The position numbers and the translations under genes are program-made. Below the pieces are notes generated by a model, which was not told where the DNA came from, ran no database searches, and was given only the letters and a program-made list of their open reading frames with translations. From Reticulitermes lucifugus (taxonomy: Eukaryota; Arthropoda; Insecta; Blattodea; Rhinotermitidae): a DNA stretch of 64,000 bases. The stretch lies in contig JAKCWW010000401.1 in assembly GCA_026260175.1 (NCBI GenBank), forward strand, positions 1 through 64,000, written 5' to 3'. Numbering within the stretch: the stretch's first letter is position 1; every line of letters starts with the position of its first letter. Positions 24,952-37,495 of the stretch are shown piece after piece.

Positions 24952-25230
24952 GGCAAATGTCAATTTGTCCCTATCCACGCCATGAAGTCATGAACAGGGA
25001 GGAGAGGTATAGCTCCACTCATTCCTAACCTCGGAGCTAGATGGAGGTTAGTGGTCAACATCACTCCCCGACCGCTTCACTCCCGAGAAAAAACCCCGGT
25101 ACCCACTGAACAGGAGGCTGGGAGAGCCCCAGAGCCGATCAAAACCTTTTGGAGAAGAGAAAAATCTCTTGTCCCTACCAGGATAGCGTAGTCAGGATTG
25201 CGAGTAGGCTACAGGCTTAACAAAAACTTC
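24952..25230 (-). mobile_element. tRNA-derived SINE (family C), minus strand
   Basis: The minus strand contains CTATCCTGGTAGGGACAAGA (the B-box side of the tRNA-like head), TTTTTCTCTTCTCCAAAAGG, GATCGGCTCTGGGGCTCTCC, CAGCCTCCTGTTCAGTG and GAATGAGTGGAGCTATACCT. The 44896-45195 copy aligns over the same blocks. The + strand translation RRLGEPQSRSKPFGEEKNLL is a familiar by-product of this SINE in insect gene predictions. The A-box end is eroded. Confidence 0.85.
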
Positions 25231-25234
25231 GCCA

Positions 25235-26270
25235 CTACAGGTCTATTATGATTCATGTTGCAGTTCAGACCTGCCTTATAAAGTTCATCGCACTTTAGCA
25301 TTCTTGTGAGGAATAATGTTATCCTCAGTGCCGAGTTTCTCTTCCAGGGGATTAAGACTTGCAGGTAAAGCACTGATAACGGGCATTATGAGATATTACA
25401 GGCAAAAAACTTGGCTCACTGATAGCCCCTGCTTGGGTTATCCACACTCCTTCAAGTGCTGCGGGTCCAAACCCATATTTAATTAATACTCACAGACCAC
25501 AGAGCACATTCATTAGTAAAAGGAAAATTCATTAACACAGCGAACCTAATCAATAAAAGGTTTCTGATAACCTTCAAGTGACCTTGTTATGGTGATCTGA
25601 GCTCTATCATCCTCGCCTGTTTATTTAAGAATTCTACAGCTAGTTGAAAAAAGGTACTAAAATACGTAATTTGTAAAAGATTCCGTAATGATGGCTACGT
25701 AACATAATATAGCTGTTGTGGAATAGAAACGAAATGTGAATTTTTGTTAGCATCAAATAGGATTCTGTGAAGTTTATTAACGCTTTGCATATAATAACGT
25801 GCATGTTTCCGGCGCAGCATTTAAAGCTTTCAGCTTTGATAGTAACAAACCGTGTTCAGGGCTTGGAACAAATGCCAACCACCGTTGTTGCGTTGGCTGC
25901 AACGTGGAGAATGAATCTGTCTGACAATAACTCTATTGTAAGAGCTTCTCCCATTCCACAACGTTGTTGTTATAGGCCTGCGTGCTACTGGACCGTGAAA
26001 TGACGCTTCCACTACTGCTACCGCTATTTCAGCTAGTTTTTATGTTATTGTCTTTCGATTTTGAACACAGGTCTCCTGTACACAGCAACGAATAATGATG
26101 TACGCCTACCATTTGTCAGTTCATATTGTGTTTAGTATATTACTTCACTGGTTATCATTTTAAAATTAGCTTTGTATTATTAGCATGCGATATGCTACAC
26201 TCGGAAATCACTAACGAGGTCCTGCCTAACAGGGCCAGGATGAGTCTTCAATTTTTGTTCCCTCGACATG
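25235..26270. other. AT-rich DNA without a supported gene
   Basis: Two overlapping frames on opposite strands at 25767-26012 are unrecognised. Nothing else seen. Confidence 0.5.

Positions 26271-26272
<2 letters not shown>

Positions 26273-26301
<29 letters not shown>
26273..26301. repeat. (AAT)n microsatellite
   Basis: Nine or ten uninterrupted TAA/AAT triplets. Confidence 0.98.
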
Positions 26302-27860
26302 CCTCTGTAGGAAATACATTCACGAAAAGTTATAAATTACAACATCCAGTAATTACGCTAATATTGCATATTTCAAAATCTTATCACAATCAACAAGTTT
26401 AAAAACAGAGTAGATTTTATTACGATCTTTTTTGACAACTTAAAATCGGCAGGAATATTATAGTTTCGTGTAACTTATTGCAAACAATTAACACGAAAAG
26501 TCTTCTCTTCTGCGATGTGATGACGTTTAACGTGATAGAAATTTACGTCAATCATCTACGCAGGTAAGTGATTAGCTTCATGGCCCAGAAACTGTACCCC
26601 CAGGGAAAAGAGCCCCCCTGTACACAATGGACAGTAAGGTGGATGGTCCCACAGATGATTCGGATTTTCGGAGAACAGACAAATGTCTTGCACGTGTTAG
26701 GAATTGAACCACGTGGTGTACAGACCTCGCTACGTTTAAATTCATGGCCTAGACGTTATCATCAGATTCAGAACCTGTTTCTGAAGGCGAGTATTTCTAT
26801 AAATTGTGAAACTGTTGATATTTCAGGCAGAGCGGTCTTTTTACTTTGGGGTGCAGTCATGAGGGTGACAGTGAAGGGGTGGCTGCAAAACTGACGCAGA
26901 GGCTTTATGACAAACACAGTGAGAGTCGTAGCGTGATTTATATTTTATGTTAGGTTGTTGTATCAATTAGCATGGTTATTTAGCGCCCAATTCACTATTG
27001 ATCCGACCCCTGGCCAGAGTTCTGCCTGATTTATCTTTTATGTAAGCTTAATCACCAACGAATGCGCTCGTTAATCGCTTACGTTTCGCTGAAAATAAAC
27101 TGAAATAATGAATCTGACAAACATACGAACAATACATACGTTTTAACCGGTTCATTATGTTATCGTCTACTTCAAGTATTAGACATGACGAAGTAATATT
27201 ACGGCATATGTACAGTTTTAAGGTCATTTAATAATTCTCCAGCATATTTCGATCAATACCGATCGTTATCAGGCAGACATTCACAGTTCAACAGATAACA
27301 CTGCTAAGGTTTACATTACATGATACGTAGTTAGAACAGGACAAAATAAGTATGTAAAATATAATTCCAATTAAAATATATAGTTTTTGCGTACACGCAT
27401 AGCCTTCTTTAAAAATCGTAATACTTCTACACGTATTATTATGTAATCTGGAGGTTTAAAATTGTCAATATTCTTACAGTTTCAGTTCGTTGTTGTTAAA
27501 ACTGTGATTACTAATGAAATCTCCTGCGTTTTAATAATCCATATACCAAAGCAGCTAATTTCTGTTACAAGTCACGGCCAAGACCTGGTCTCAGGTGCGT
27601 ATTTTAGCTAGTATATCTGATCCATTACCCAGTGACGGAGAGCAACACTTTTTAAGGGTTCACTAGAGTAGGTGCATTTCCAGATCCCTCTCACCTCAGC
27701 ACGGAAGCGAACCCGGCTTCTGAAAATTTTATGCATTAATTCTATATTTGCAAATGGAAAAGTCCAAGACATAAGCCTCTCTTAACGTAGTGAGTGTTTC
27801 TACGAGTATTTCCACCAGATACGAGGATCTGACTACGTATGAAACTTCTAGCGTGAAAAC
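26302..27860. other. AT-rich DNA without a supported gene
   Basis: One B-box-like word on the minus strand near 26700 is discussed in findings. The 108-residue open frame at 26568-26894 is unrecognised. Confidence 0.5.
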
Positions 27861-27864
27861 CAAG

Positions 27865-27908
27865 ACTTCTGGGATGTTAGACGTCTAGATTGGTAAACAG
27901 TAGTAAAT
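27865..27908 (-). repeat. Short fragment of the 5757/8549 repeat family
   Basis: ACTTCTGGGATGTTA followed by GATTGGTAAACAGTAG matches the left arm of the 8549 hairpin (TTCTTCTGGGATGTTACG..ATTGGTAGG). Only about 40 bp are preserved. Confidence 0.5.
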
Positions 27909-28150
27909 GGTAAGCAGTCCAAGCACAGACACTCTTGGGCTGCTTGACCCTACAGACGAAGACGCTACGATCCTCTGAATAATCGTTAACCTATACGCCA
28001 AGCAACATGACATGACCCGCTTTCCTTTATGTTTTGTGCCACTTACGCCTGTGATGACCTTTCATGTGGAAACATGTGGCGAGCTATTGTAACAACGAAC
28101 GTTTTTTCGTAACAAAAAATAGTTATTTTCCTTTTAGCTGTTTTACGATA

Positions 28151-28479
28151 CAGTAGAACCTCGGTTCTCCGAACTTCGCTAAACCGAAATTCGGGTTAAC
28201 CGAAACGCCTTTTTTACGCGATTCCCAGAACTGCCTGCCGCGAGACACCTCTGAGCCTCTCCCCATCAGTTAGTTGTGAAACGTTGACGTGAGCGGATTG
28301 TATCTGTAAATATTATACACTTTGTTGTACTATAAATGTTATTAACATAGGACGTGCTACTGAATAAATGTTATTTTATTGTACCTTATCACGCCAAGCC
28401 GAATTTCCGAATTATCCGAAATATTGCTTATCCGAAATCGGGTCCGCCCCCTTTATTTCACATAATCGAGGTTCTACCG
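28151..28479. mobile_element. Tigger/pogo-type MITE with TA target duplication
   Basis: Ends CAGTAGAACCTCGGTTCTCC and, as reverse complement of the other end, CGGTAGAACCTCGATTATGT form terminal inverted repeats. Subterminal parts echo TTCGGATAA/CCGAAAT words. The 329-bp element is flanked by TA on both sides (28149-28150 and 28480-28481). These are features of pogo/Tigger members of the Tc1/mariner superfamily. No transposase remains, so it was moved in trans. The inner part is AT-rich. Confidence 0.9.
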
Positions 28480-28484
28480 TAATC

Positions 28485-29310
28485 AAAGAAGACTTGAAAC
28501 TTCAGTAACACTGCCGTAAGAGCTTCAAATCTCACAACTGTTAAGTTTCTCAAGAATTAATCAGCTCAATGAAGTGAGCCAGTTAATTCGTCAATTAGAC
28601 GAAAAGATTTGATTAACTTGGACTGTCTCTTAGACCAGCTGGTTACAATGATAAAGCAGATACTTCTGATACGGGTTCGGCCCTTCTAATACTCAGCAAG
28701 ATGAAATACGTACTTTCATTGCAGCAAACATACTAAAAGTTTAAAATGTTTCTAGCATACACAGATTAAGCCGACCTGTTTGCATGTGTGCTTTGTAAGG
28801 CTCTGTGACAGGCGCTTTTCCTCTCCGGCAACAGCAGGTAACTTTTTCATCACCGGTATATCCAGACGAGATCTGGAACACACCAAGGCAAATATCCAAT
28901 GCATGCTCGAGAGACGGGCGCTTTCTGCTGTGTAGATTCGGAGCCTGAAACTGGAGACTGTTTGCCATCTAACGTCCAGCTACAGAATTGACGGAAATTT
29001 ACTTCCACGCGTTCTGCACCTTTTTACGGAGTGGCGCTTAGGCAGTGGGGACACTACATTTACCTGCCTCACGTTATGTTGGTCCATTCATCATCTTCTT
29101 TCCATCTTTCAAGAGAGAAATTTTTCTTCGTGAACAAAGATTAAGTTAGGATTCCTTGCAAGAAACTATTACATGAACATAATTAACTGTTCTCTCCATA
29201 CAACCCGCATGGCTATGCAGCAATAGTCCGCCACGGTGAATACTGATGGATAAGACGAAAAGAGGAAAATGATGAAAGAGTACAAGCCTTTTAAACGATC
29301 CATAGCGTGC
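28485..29310. other. AT-rich DNA without a supported gene
   Basis: A 75-residue minus-strand open frame at 28741-28968 is slightly GC-richer than its surroundings but unrecognised. Confidence 0.5.
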
Positions 29311-29317
29311 TTTGAGC

Positions 29318-29645
29318 AATTAGATACGATATCAAAATTAACAACGCACATAAGTGTATAAAAGTACATTATACACACCGTATACCTCCTGCAAATATTT
29401 TTATCTGTATTTAATGTTTAATATATATTTTAAACCATGTATTATTTTTAAAATTTAATGTTTATGCCTGTGCATTGGTTCCAAAAACCTTCTGTAATAT
29501 TTGGATGTATATATTCTTTGTAGTGCACCTCCCTCTAGATGGCCATATGAGTGGCCGAAACATGTAGGAGGTACACGGTGTGTATAACATACTTTCATAC
29601 ACTTATGTACATTTGTTGGTTTTGATATTGTATCTGAGTACAAGC
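29318..29645 (+). mobile_element. Inverted-repeat element with hammerhead-like core, Penelope-like candidate
   Basis: Left arm 29318-29395 (GATACGATATCAAAATTAAC, ACATAAGTGTATAAAAGTAC, TTATACACACCGTATACCTC) is inverted at 29563-29642 with roughly 80% identity. Just before the right arm, 29528-29578 on the + strand can fold like a type I hammerhead ribozyme. Stem I is CACCTCC against GGAGGTA, then a core CTCTAGA (canonical CTGANGA). Stem II is GGCC..GGCC, then GAAA, a 2-bp stem III (ACATGT) and the cleavage-type GTA. Two core bases differ from consensus and there is one extra T before stem II, so activity is doubtful. Penelope-like retroelements are known to carry such motifs in their terminal repeats. 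No reverse transcriptase is visible here. Confidence 0.6.
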
Positions 29646-29763
29646 TTATTAGTCTCAATATCTCATCTATAGGTCAACCAAGAAATAACATCTTATAGGC
29701 AAATTTCTCAGAATCGACTGTCAGTACAAGCGAATAGAAAACAAAGTGCTAATCTCTATAGTA

Positions 29764-30011
29764 CGAAAGTTGCTCAATCAAGAAGTTTCCCTAAGTTATA
29801 AAATTTAACGTTAAATTTACCTGATTTATTCCAATGAATTATCATTGTTTCTCAACATGATCCTCGAGCACAAAAATGCATTTTTCCCACCTTGGTACTT
29901 GTTTAAAAACACCGTCGCTGTGTAAATCTGGCTCTTTCATTCGCAACCACTCACAAACAGCCACGTTCACTTCCTCACTATTGTAGAACGCGCCAAAATG
30001 GGACAAATCCA
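29764..30011 (-). mobile_element. mariner-type DNA transposon remnant: transposase C-terminus and 3' terminal repeat
   Basis: The minus strand from about 30009 to the stop at 29842 reads one intact frame. Blocks include HFGAFYNSEEVNVAVCEWLR, MKEPDLHSDGVF, PRWEKCIFVLEDHVEKQ and stop. This is the C-terminus of mariner transposases (pattern EEV..AV.EWL...DG..KLV.RWEKCI...GDYVEK). Beyond the stop, the element ends at 29764 with terminal-repeat-like CGAAAGTTGCTCAATCAAGA, next to a TA at 29762-29763. The other end and the catalytic domain are missing, so the copy is 5'-truncated and dead. The preserved piece has no internal stop. Confidence 0.85.
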
Positions 30012-30895
30012 TCAGTGTGCTTGGAATTACATCGAAAAAGTAATGCTTCAGTGAAATAAATGAGCTACATTTAACTCTGTAATGACTATTATTTAATTAG
30101 TGTGACCTTGAAAAGCCACTGAGGCATGGATAAAAAAAGGTGACAATAAAATGAGAATGGATTGATCGGCTTCTGGTTAGAGATACAGACGACCGGAAAG
30201 GCAACAGACCTTCGCATGGATGAAGTACGTATCATACCTCTTCTAAACTTCGCGTGCATTGTGTCTCATATAAACAAATTATCACAAATTACAACAATAT
30301 ATATTAACACCATGTTAAATTATCACATCTTTCATCTTAAATTCCTCAGTTCTCCAATTATTCGCGCCTTCGACCTTAAAATATTTTGAACATGAAAGAA
30401 AGGCATTATTCCAACAATGTTTAATTACGGAAGGACAAAAGAAAGTTTGTAACTTGTTTTCCAAACAAGCATTCCTTGCGTAAACACATCTGTAGGCAAG
30501 CTACTGGTACGTAATTCACTCTTCTGATATTTTGTCTTGAGTGCTTCTCCAACAGTTCTTTACTGTGTGATGGTAGGCCTACATAGTCGAGGCTGTTATA
30601 GCTCAAAATTTCCCCGGCCATACATACAGACAGAATTGCCCCTAGCATAATGGTTAGTTACGGCACAGTGGCTATAAACTAGAACCTTAAAATCTGGATA
30701 TACAAAAGCCCAAGTTTTGAAATTTTAAAGCCATTCTGCCTCCAAACAGCAAGTCATTCTTATACGCAGTAGTTACCGATACGTAAGCCAGGTAAGAGTG
30801 ATTACCGAAATAATCCGTAGTTACAAATTATCAGAGATTTACCGAAGTCTCAGTCGGTATTGCAGCCTCAAATTGTGTAGACAAAACTCTATCGC
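30012..30895. other. AT-rich DNA without a supported gene
   Basis: No further transposase blocks could be read upstream of the mariner tail. Only short unrecognised frames. Confidence 0.5.
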
Positions 30896-30898
30896 TAG

Positions 30899-30994
30899 TA
30901 GTAACATTACTTACACATACTTTACCACGCTTTCTTGCATGAAATTTTAGTAACATTACTTACACATACTTTACCACGCTACTTGCATGAAATT
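30899..30994. repeat. Two tandem copies of a 49-bp unit
   Basis: The unit TAGTAACATTACTTACACAT...GCATGAAATTTT occurs at 30899-30947 and 30948-30994. Copies differ only near the middle (GCTTTCTTGC against GCTACTTGC), so the duplication is recent. Confidence 0.95.
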
Positions 30995-31949
30995 TTCAAG
31001 ATCAAGGCACACATATTCAGCGAAAGTCTTGACTTCATGAGATCTCTTTAATGCTACAGTATATAAGAGGATCTTTATTGGAAGGGATGTCTGTGGAAAT
31101 CGTGGGTACCGGTGGGAACTGTCAAACTTTCCGTCAGAATTTCAACTGGTTTTATAATAGTGATTCCACATTTTTCATTTACTGACAGAAGTTTCACCCA
31201 TTCCTTTAAAAGGATAATCAATTAATCACATCAAACCAACAGAACAATCTAAAACACGTTTCAGTCACAATGTACACGAAGCACACTCTCGCACCTTATT
31301 TAAAATTCATTTTAAAATATTAAGCCACATGTGCCTAGAAATCTGGTGTCTCCCTTTCAAGCCTTACTGCTATCATCCTTCAAGTATTTACCTTCTCTGT
31401 GAATGGTACGCATCTTCAAGTACGTCATTGATCTAAATTTATTTCAAAAACATTCTGTGAAGAACAAATTACTGAACTCCTCAATATGCATTTTATCTAC
31501 CCTATTCTCACTTTCTCTACGTTGGGTTTACCCTGCTCTTTTCAGAAATCCTCAAACCCACTTCTTCAGTCTAAGGAATTAGAATCACACTAATGTAAGA
31601 AATAAACCTACAAATTACAGCATATATCAACTGATGATCATAAAAGTTCAAAGTACATCACAGTGGCAATTCTAGCATCAGTGACAGATGTACACGTGCC
31701 TAAAATTCAAGTTACTGAATATATATAGACGGACAGGAAATGTGACTGAAGATTCCCTTGAGTTTCACTTTCGTGAAGAATTTGTACATTAGCAGTTGTT
31801 ACGTTTATTGCCACTTGATGGCAGTCTTGTCTCTCTAAATGGTGGTTAGGATGTGCGAGTCGTAGAGGGAGCTGAACATTATGGCGGTTGCGAAAAGACG
31901 GAAGTGAAAGGAGAGTGCGACTTACGCCCAATACAACCGGACACGAGCT

Positions 31950-31987
31950 TCCACCACCCACCACCACCACCACCACCACCACCACCG
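31950..31987. repeat. (CCA)n microsatellite
   Basis: About twelve CCA/CAC triplets. The poly-Pro and poly-Val frames across it are artefacts. Confidence 0.97.
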
Positions 31988-32045
31988 GTTAAGAAGTATA
32001 ATTCAGCTCACACAGTGTGTGCGTGTGCACTTTGCATATTTTACC

Positions 32046-32071
32046 TGATGGTGATGGTAGTGGTGATGGTA
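32046..32071. repeat. Short GGTGAT/GGTAGT repeat
   Basis: About four units of a GATGGT-type hexamer. Confidence 0.8.
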
Positions 32072-33869
32072 CTGCTGTAACCAACCTCCATCACTAAATT
32101 GCCTATTCTGCTAAGGGAGACAGGGACTACAGTAATCCTCGGTGACATTTCACAGGGACAATCTCTACCTCTCCACCCGTCTGTTTCTCTTTTCCACACA
32201 GAAGGGGCAGATGAGACGACAAAATGGATATAGAGCAATGTCTAGTGGCGAGAGAGGAGAATAAATTAAGCTAGCTATTAGAATACATGAAAGAGACGTT
32301 CCGAAATGAGAGCAAGAATCTTGTATTAGGGCGTAATGCGTATATGTAATTCATTCTGTTCTTACCAAAAGGGGTTGTACTTAAGCCATTGCACTTCTTC
32401 ATACCAGTCTCAGAAATTATTTACTTCAACAGTCTGTCAACTTTTTTTCGCATAATTTAAGTTACGATGCACATTAATAGTTTCTAGGCCTAATAAATTT
32501 GTATTAATCTGTTAACAGCGGTAATAAGGCATATTTAAGGTAACTTAGTTTCAGACTTTGCCCACCGACTGGCATTTCGAAAGCTTCAGAGACGGAGATC
32601 AGCTCTTTCTGTCGGATCCAATTGAGCAGGCGTCTAGCAATATTTTCACCTGGTGATCGACAAATCCATGGAACACTAGATTACAAAGTTCAGAACTCGA
32701 GTAATTGTTAAGTGGACTATAACGCTGTCAGGACACTATAGAAATCAACTACCAATAACTACATATTTTATGGAAGTATTTACGCCGCCATGTGTTGCGG
32801 TAGTCCACTTTTATAAATCTCATCAATAAATGATACAGAAATTTCTCGCAATTAGCTGGTTTCGAATATCCACGTTTTTCTACACGTATCCAGCTTTATC
32901 AGCCACTGAACTGGACGTCATTATCCGCAGTTTCAGTTTGTGTGCATACAGAACAACTTGTCTTCCGTAGCAAGAAATCCACATTTGACAGTACCGGCGG
33001 TACGACAGAATCCGAAAACCAGTTTTATATTACGACTACAGTGCGTCATTTCGTGACATTCTTTCCTATATTCTACATGCAGGGTCATTATTTTATGTGA
33101 CAAATATCGTTTGTCACTTCCGGCCGTAAGCCCCACGCGCATATAGACGGGCCACACAGTGGCTACGGATTACATGAAAGAACCGAAAAGAAATTAAAAA
33201 CGATGCTCTCCGATTAAAATTACGTCCCTGTACACAGCCTCTAATATTGTATTTTTTGTGTTTGGTGTAGGAACAGGCAAATTAATTGGGCTTTGATGAG
33301 GTTAACAACGGCCACGGTTCTCTTAATATCAAATTTCGCATCAGCCCCTGGCCTCATCAACAACGTTGCATTTCAGGAATATAACCCCGCAGTTGGCAAA
33401 GGATTGTTGCATTTCGTTCGTAATTATTTGTACGGACTCTTAATGTATAATTTCAAAAAAATCCATTCATACTGACGAGCGTTATTAGTCCCATACAGAA
33501 AGACAAACGGATAACATGAAACGAATAATGTGCTCACATTTCCACAACTGGAGGGTTGAAACGGAAAAATTCCTTTATCACTTTCATTAAAACATATGAC
33601 ACAGGGTCATTTCTGCCTTTTTTAATGGTGTTGGGTATTTCTGCACTTTGCAACTGGCATCACATGTTTACTGTAAAATTATGTTTTCCTGCAGAGTGGC
33701 CATGTTTTGATAATTTATTGTGCGACAACCATAGCGCGAATTGTGCTGACGATTAGGAACGAGACGCAAAATTAAATTTTCGTGTTCTCTTAAGGCACAT
33801 AGTACTCCAAAACAGTTACAACTCTAAACATTCTCCTAACCCACTAGACGTACACAATGTTATATATAG

Positions 33870-34000
33870 ATCTATTAAGCTCTTGTGATTGCGGTAATGA
33901 ACCTTCGAGTTTCATAAAATGCGGGGAATTTCTTGACTAGCTGAGGAACTGTTAGCTTCTCAAGAAGGACTCTGCTCCGTGGAGTTAGTTAGTTATTAAG
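33870..34000 (+). mobile_element. LINE 3' end (same family as 23700 and 24062), plus strand
   Basis: The + strand reads LVIAVMNLRVS then stop, the exact type of C-terminus expected for the family. The UTR follows: AAAATGCGGGGAATTTCTTG, CTAGCTGAGGAACTGTTAGC and TTCTCAAGAAGGACTCTGCT, ending in GGAGTTAGTTAGTTA. Only the last residues of the ORF and the UTR remain. Confidence 0.88.
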
Positions 34001-34417
34001 TTCTTCCACACAAACTGAAAGAGGAACGTAAGTCAAACTCAGAAAACATATACACAATTTTGACTAGGTCGGCGTTACGGTCAGTGGTTATCACTTCAAA
34101 TTTTAATTAAAGTACGAGAAACGTAAATGCAAAATACACTTATTTTTACAGGCAATTTTACAACAGTTTCAAAAGCTGTGCTTCGAAAACTGTCGCGTTA
34201 GATTATTGTGTGTAAGTATTAGTATAAGAAACTGTATTTATGTTAAGGATAATTTCACGGAAATTACAGCACATATGTTTGACTGTGTGCGGTTCTTTCA
34301 GCGTACACATATTTGGTAATACACAGATTAAGTAACACCATTCTATACAAATATGACAATGGTATACCAAATATGAAAACATTTCATATATGAAATTTGT
34401 CCACAGTCATGTGTTAC

Positions 34418-34458
34418 AAAAACACTACGTTTCGGAGACTGATCCTGACTATTAAATG
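34418..34458 (-). repeat. Hammerhead-like CGAAAC repeat fragment
   Basis: Minus strand reads AGTCAGGATCAGTCTCCGAA followed by ACGTAGTGTTTTTGTAACAC. The CCGAAACGT(A/T)G word and the preceding stem-like bases place it with the motif family described in findings. Little beyond the motif is preserved. Confidence 0.45.
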
Positions 34459-34459
34459 T

Positions 34460-37400
34460 CGTGTTTTTATTTTAATACATGAAGATGGGCAAGTTACAAT
34501 TTAGAAAAAAATTCACCTAGGTGGAAGAAGAAATAGGAATAACGGGAGCAGATGACAAAGGTTAAGCATTCACGTTAATAAGAATTGTCAGTTAAGAGTG
34601 TTTTTTTCAGTAACATATTTCGAATGGGAGTACTATAACCGTAGCTACAAAACATTCAGAATAGGTTGAATAAACTCGTGAATCGAGGTTCATGAAAGAA
34701 CAAATGCAATTTTCATCAACGTGTAACAGTTCCATCCAATAAAATATCAATGATTCCTAGTGTAGTGCAATGGGCTGCCATGTCATCTACACATACATAC
34801 AGCACGAATAAACACTCTGAGTTTCATTCCATGTTGCACCATTGCATGGCGGCAATTGCACCCCAGTGTTTATATAAGCGTTGTGATCCCACAGCGTATC
34901 TGGATGCCATGTAAAGTCAGTGAGGGGTAGCGGCGTTGGTATGTGGGCATAATGGGCAGCAGTGTTTCATTTTTGTGGAAGCCACGTTTCCAAATTACAT
35001 AGTTCTGCTGTTGTGTTTGTTGGTGAAGCAAATGATACCTAAAACTGTATCAAATCTAGTGCCAAAATTAAGCCTATACACAAACACAACCTCTTCAATA
35101 TCACCTGCTATACATTAGCAACATGAAAATTGTTCCCCTTTTTATCTTATTAGCATTATCTGTGTTATTAATTTCATGCAGGAGAACAGTTCTTGAGAAA
35201 TTACTAAACGTTCAGGTAGTCCAAACCACGCATTTTATGACATCTGGACATCCAAACTAAGAGCTTTTTTGTAATCTTACAATAATTTGGACATGCTGTG
35301 TGAACAGAAACCGCAATACGCGAACGGATTACTGAATACAAATAAACAAATATCTGGCATTGACTGGAGAGTGGCTAATAATATCTCTAAAAACTGGATT
35401 TTACATTTGTTACAAAAGTATATATAGTCTTATTAATTACATATTTGGACCAACACTTCGTTTTCAAATGCGTATTTACGCATTTAAAAAGGAGGTGTTG
35501 GTGCTTTTGTTATCTGCATACCAACGGGGATGTCTTGTATTAAAATTTTAGATTTGTTCATTTGTATCAAGCAAAGCAAATGGAAAGAATTAGTGAAGAC
35601 GATCATGTGCCAATATACAGTACTCTACTGAAATAATATAAGGTATGATACACTTCATGGTACTCGTACCCACTAACAAATGAAGAAATTTAAATTAAAT
35701 ATTTAACTGTCACTAAAAATGATATCATATCCTAGGTAGCTTAAATAACCAGTACAGCTATACGATTTAAATGACACATAACAAAATACTAAACAAAATT
35801 TATATACTCTTTTGGTTTAGCATATTTCTACTGCTGATTTAGTTGCCAAAAAGTAGACCTAAAAATGACATACAAGTAATCTCGATTCAGAAAAGCTGTG
35901 ATTTCAAACTGGAACACACCATTCCCTTGTTTCAGTACCCAACAACACAAAATGAATAACGACGTAAAAATCTGAGGTCTTCCCCCTAACACCCTTAAGA
36001 GCCAAACTCACAATATGTTCTAAAAAGGGTCCACCTGTTAAATGCTTTTTCGGATGCATTGTAATTTAAGACACACAGCTTCGAGAGGATTGCCTGTAGT
36101 CTTTACGCCTAAGCAGTCATCAATATAAAAAGAAGCAGAAATGTTCCACTAAGAACCCTAAACATAGCCTAGGTATCAAGAAATATCCTGGGCGCATTAG
36201 AAGGTAATCACAACTGCGAACATAAGAGAGAATTGTAACAAGAATACTAAACACAGGACAGTAAGTCTGCGATATCCTCAAGAGACACCTTCATTTGCAT
36301 ACAATTGTCACCTGACCAAACATCTCCAAGAATCCTGTAACAGGGGAAGCTACATCCCCAGCAGCTTTACCGCCAGCTGAAATGGGGTGGAGATAAATCC
36401 CAGCCATCCTCCTGCTGTACAGACAAGTCTACCATACAATGGAGCAGGATGTAGCTAAATTATTGCGCTTCTTGCAGCTTAAAGCTAGCGGTTAAATGAT
36501 TCCACCGATCGTGTGATCCAACAACGACTAAGAAGTAAATGACAAAGGGAAGATTTTGTAAGCAGCACAAGACTAAGTTTCTTTTTTACTTGTTTAAGTA
36601 TGTTATTTAACGACGCTGTGAATAATTGAGACTATACAGCCTCGGTCTTGTTCGGTAAACCACTCCTGCATATTAACACATAGCAGTGGGCTGCGTTGTA
36701 GGACATGCAGTAGCTATTTTAAGGCGTACTGGTGGAAGATCCCAATTGACCATGTAACTACCCACTAGGTTCCATAGCAAGTGGTCATTTTTTCAAGATC
36801 AGGTCATTGCGTGATATTCTGGTACAGAATGTCTCGGGACTCTTTCCTGTTTTATTTTTTATAGTTTCCTATACGACTGTCACCTACTCGGACAATAGGA
36901 TAATACTACCTATAGCGTCAAACAGGTTGGAAAAAGACTGGTCAATAAATTCCCCTCCTTTAAGGAAACTGAAATTTAACCATACTAATTCTCTATAAAT
37001 CAAATCTTATAAATATTTTCTGTATACCCTGTAACCATTACGATATCGATTTTCTCTTCCAATCTCCTTCAAATGCTTCTGGCATCTCGAAATTAAAAAC
37101 CCCCTACATCACAGTCCACATTTCAGCCTGCAGTACCACTATATCAGATGGATTTAAGTTAACCCTTTGAAGACGACAACAGGAACAGATGTAACATATA
37201 GCTGCTGCTTATATAAAGATTAAAACTGAGCGGGACGAAGGATGAACCGAAAGGGGGAGATGTCTTCCATGCGCAGAGGAGGAGAAATGAAACTTATCTA
37301 TTGTTGAAATGCATAAAAACACAAAGGTGTAGTGAGGAGCTCCTGTAAAACTAGAGGGGATATGTGTTAAATAATACAGAATTTAAGAGTATTTCATTAA

Positions 37401-37490
37401 CATTGTAGAACTTAAGATTAAGACAAGGGATGAGCACCGTTGAAAACTTGCTGTTAGCAGGCACATCCCCGAAATTCTGTGACGTGGCTC
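34460..37490. other. AT-rich DNA without a supported gene
   Basis: Only small unrecognised frames. A TATATAAG word at 34871 has no convincing transcription context. Confidence 0.5.
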
Positions 37491-37495
37491 AAAAA

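Larger units (their letters stand above)
30995..33865. other. AT-rich DNA without a supported gene
   Basis: Holds the CCA and GGTGAT microsatellites listed separately. A GC-richer stretch at 31845-31950 contains an ATGGCGG word but no supported exon. Confidence 0.5.

Noticed and set aside
31707-32080. Poly-Pro and poly-Val frames
   Set aside because: Produced by the CCA microsatellite on either strand.
34869-34925. TATA-box promoter (TATATAAG at 34871)
   Set aside because: No initiator at the right distance and no gene downstream. Such words are expected in AT-rich DNA.
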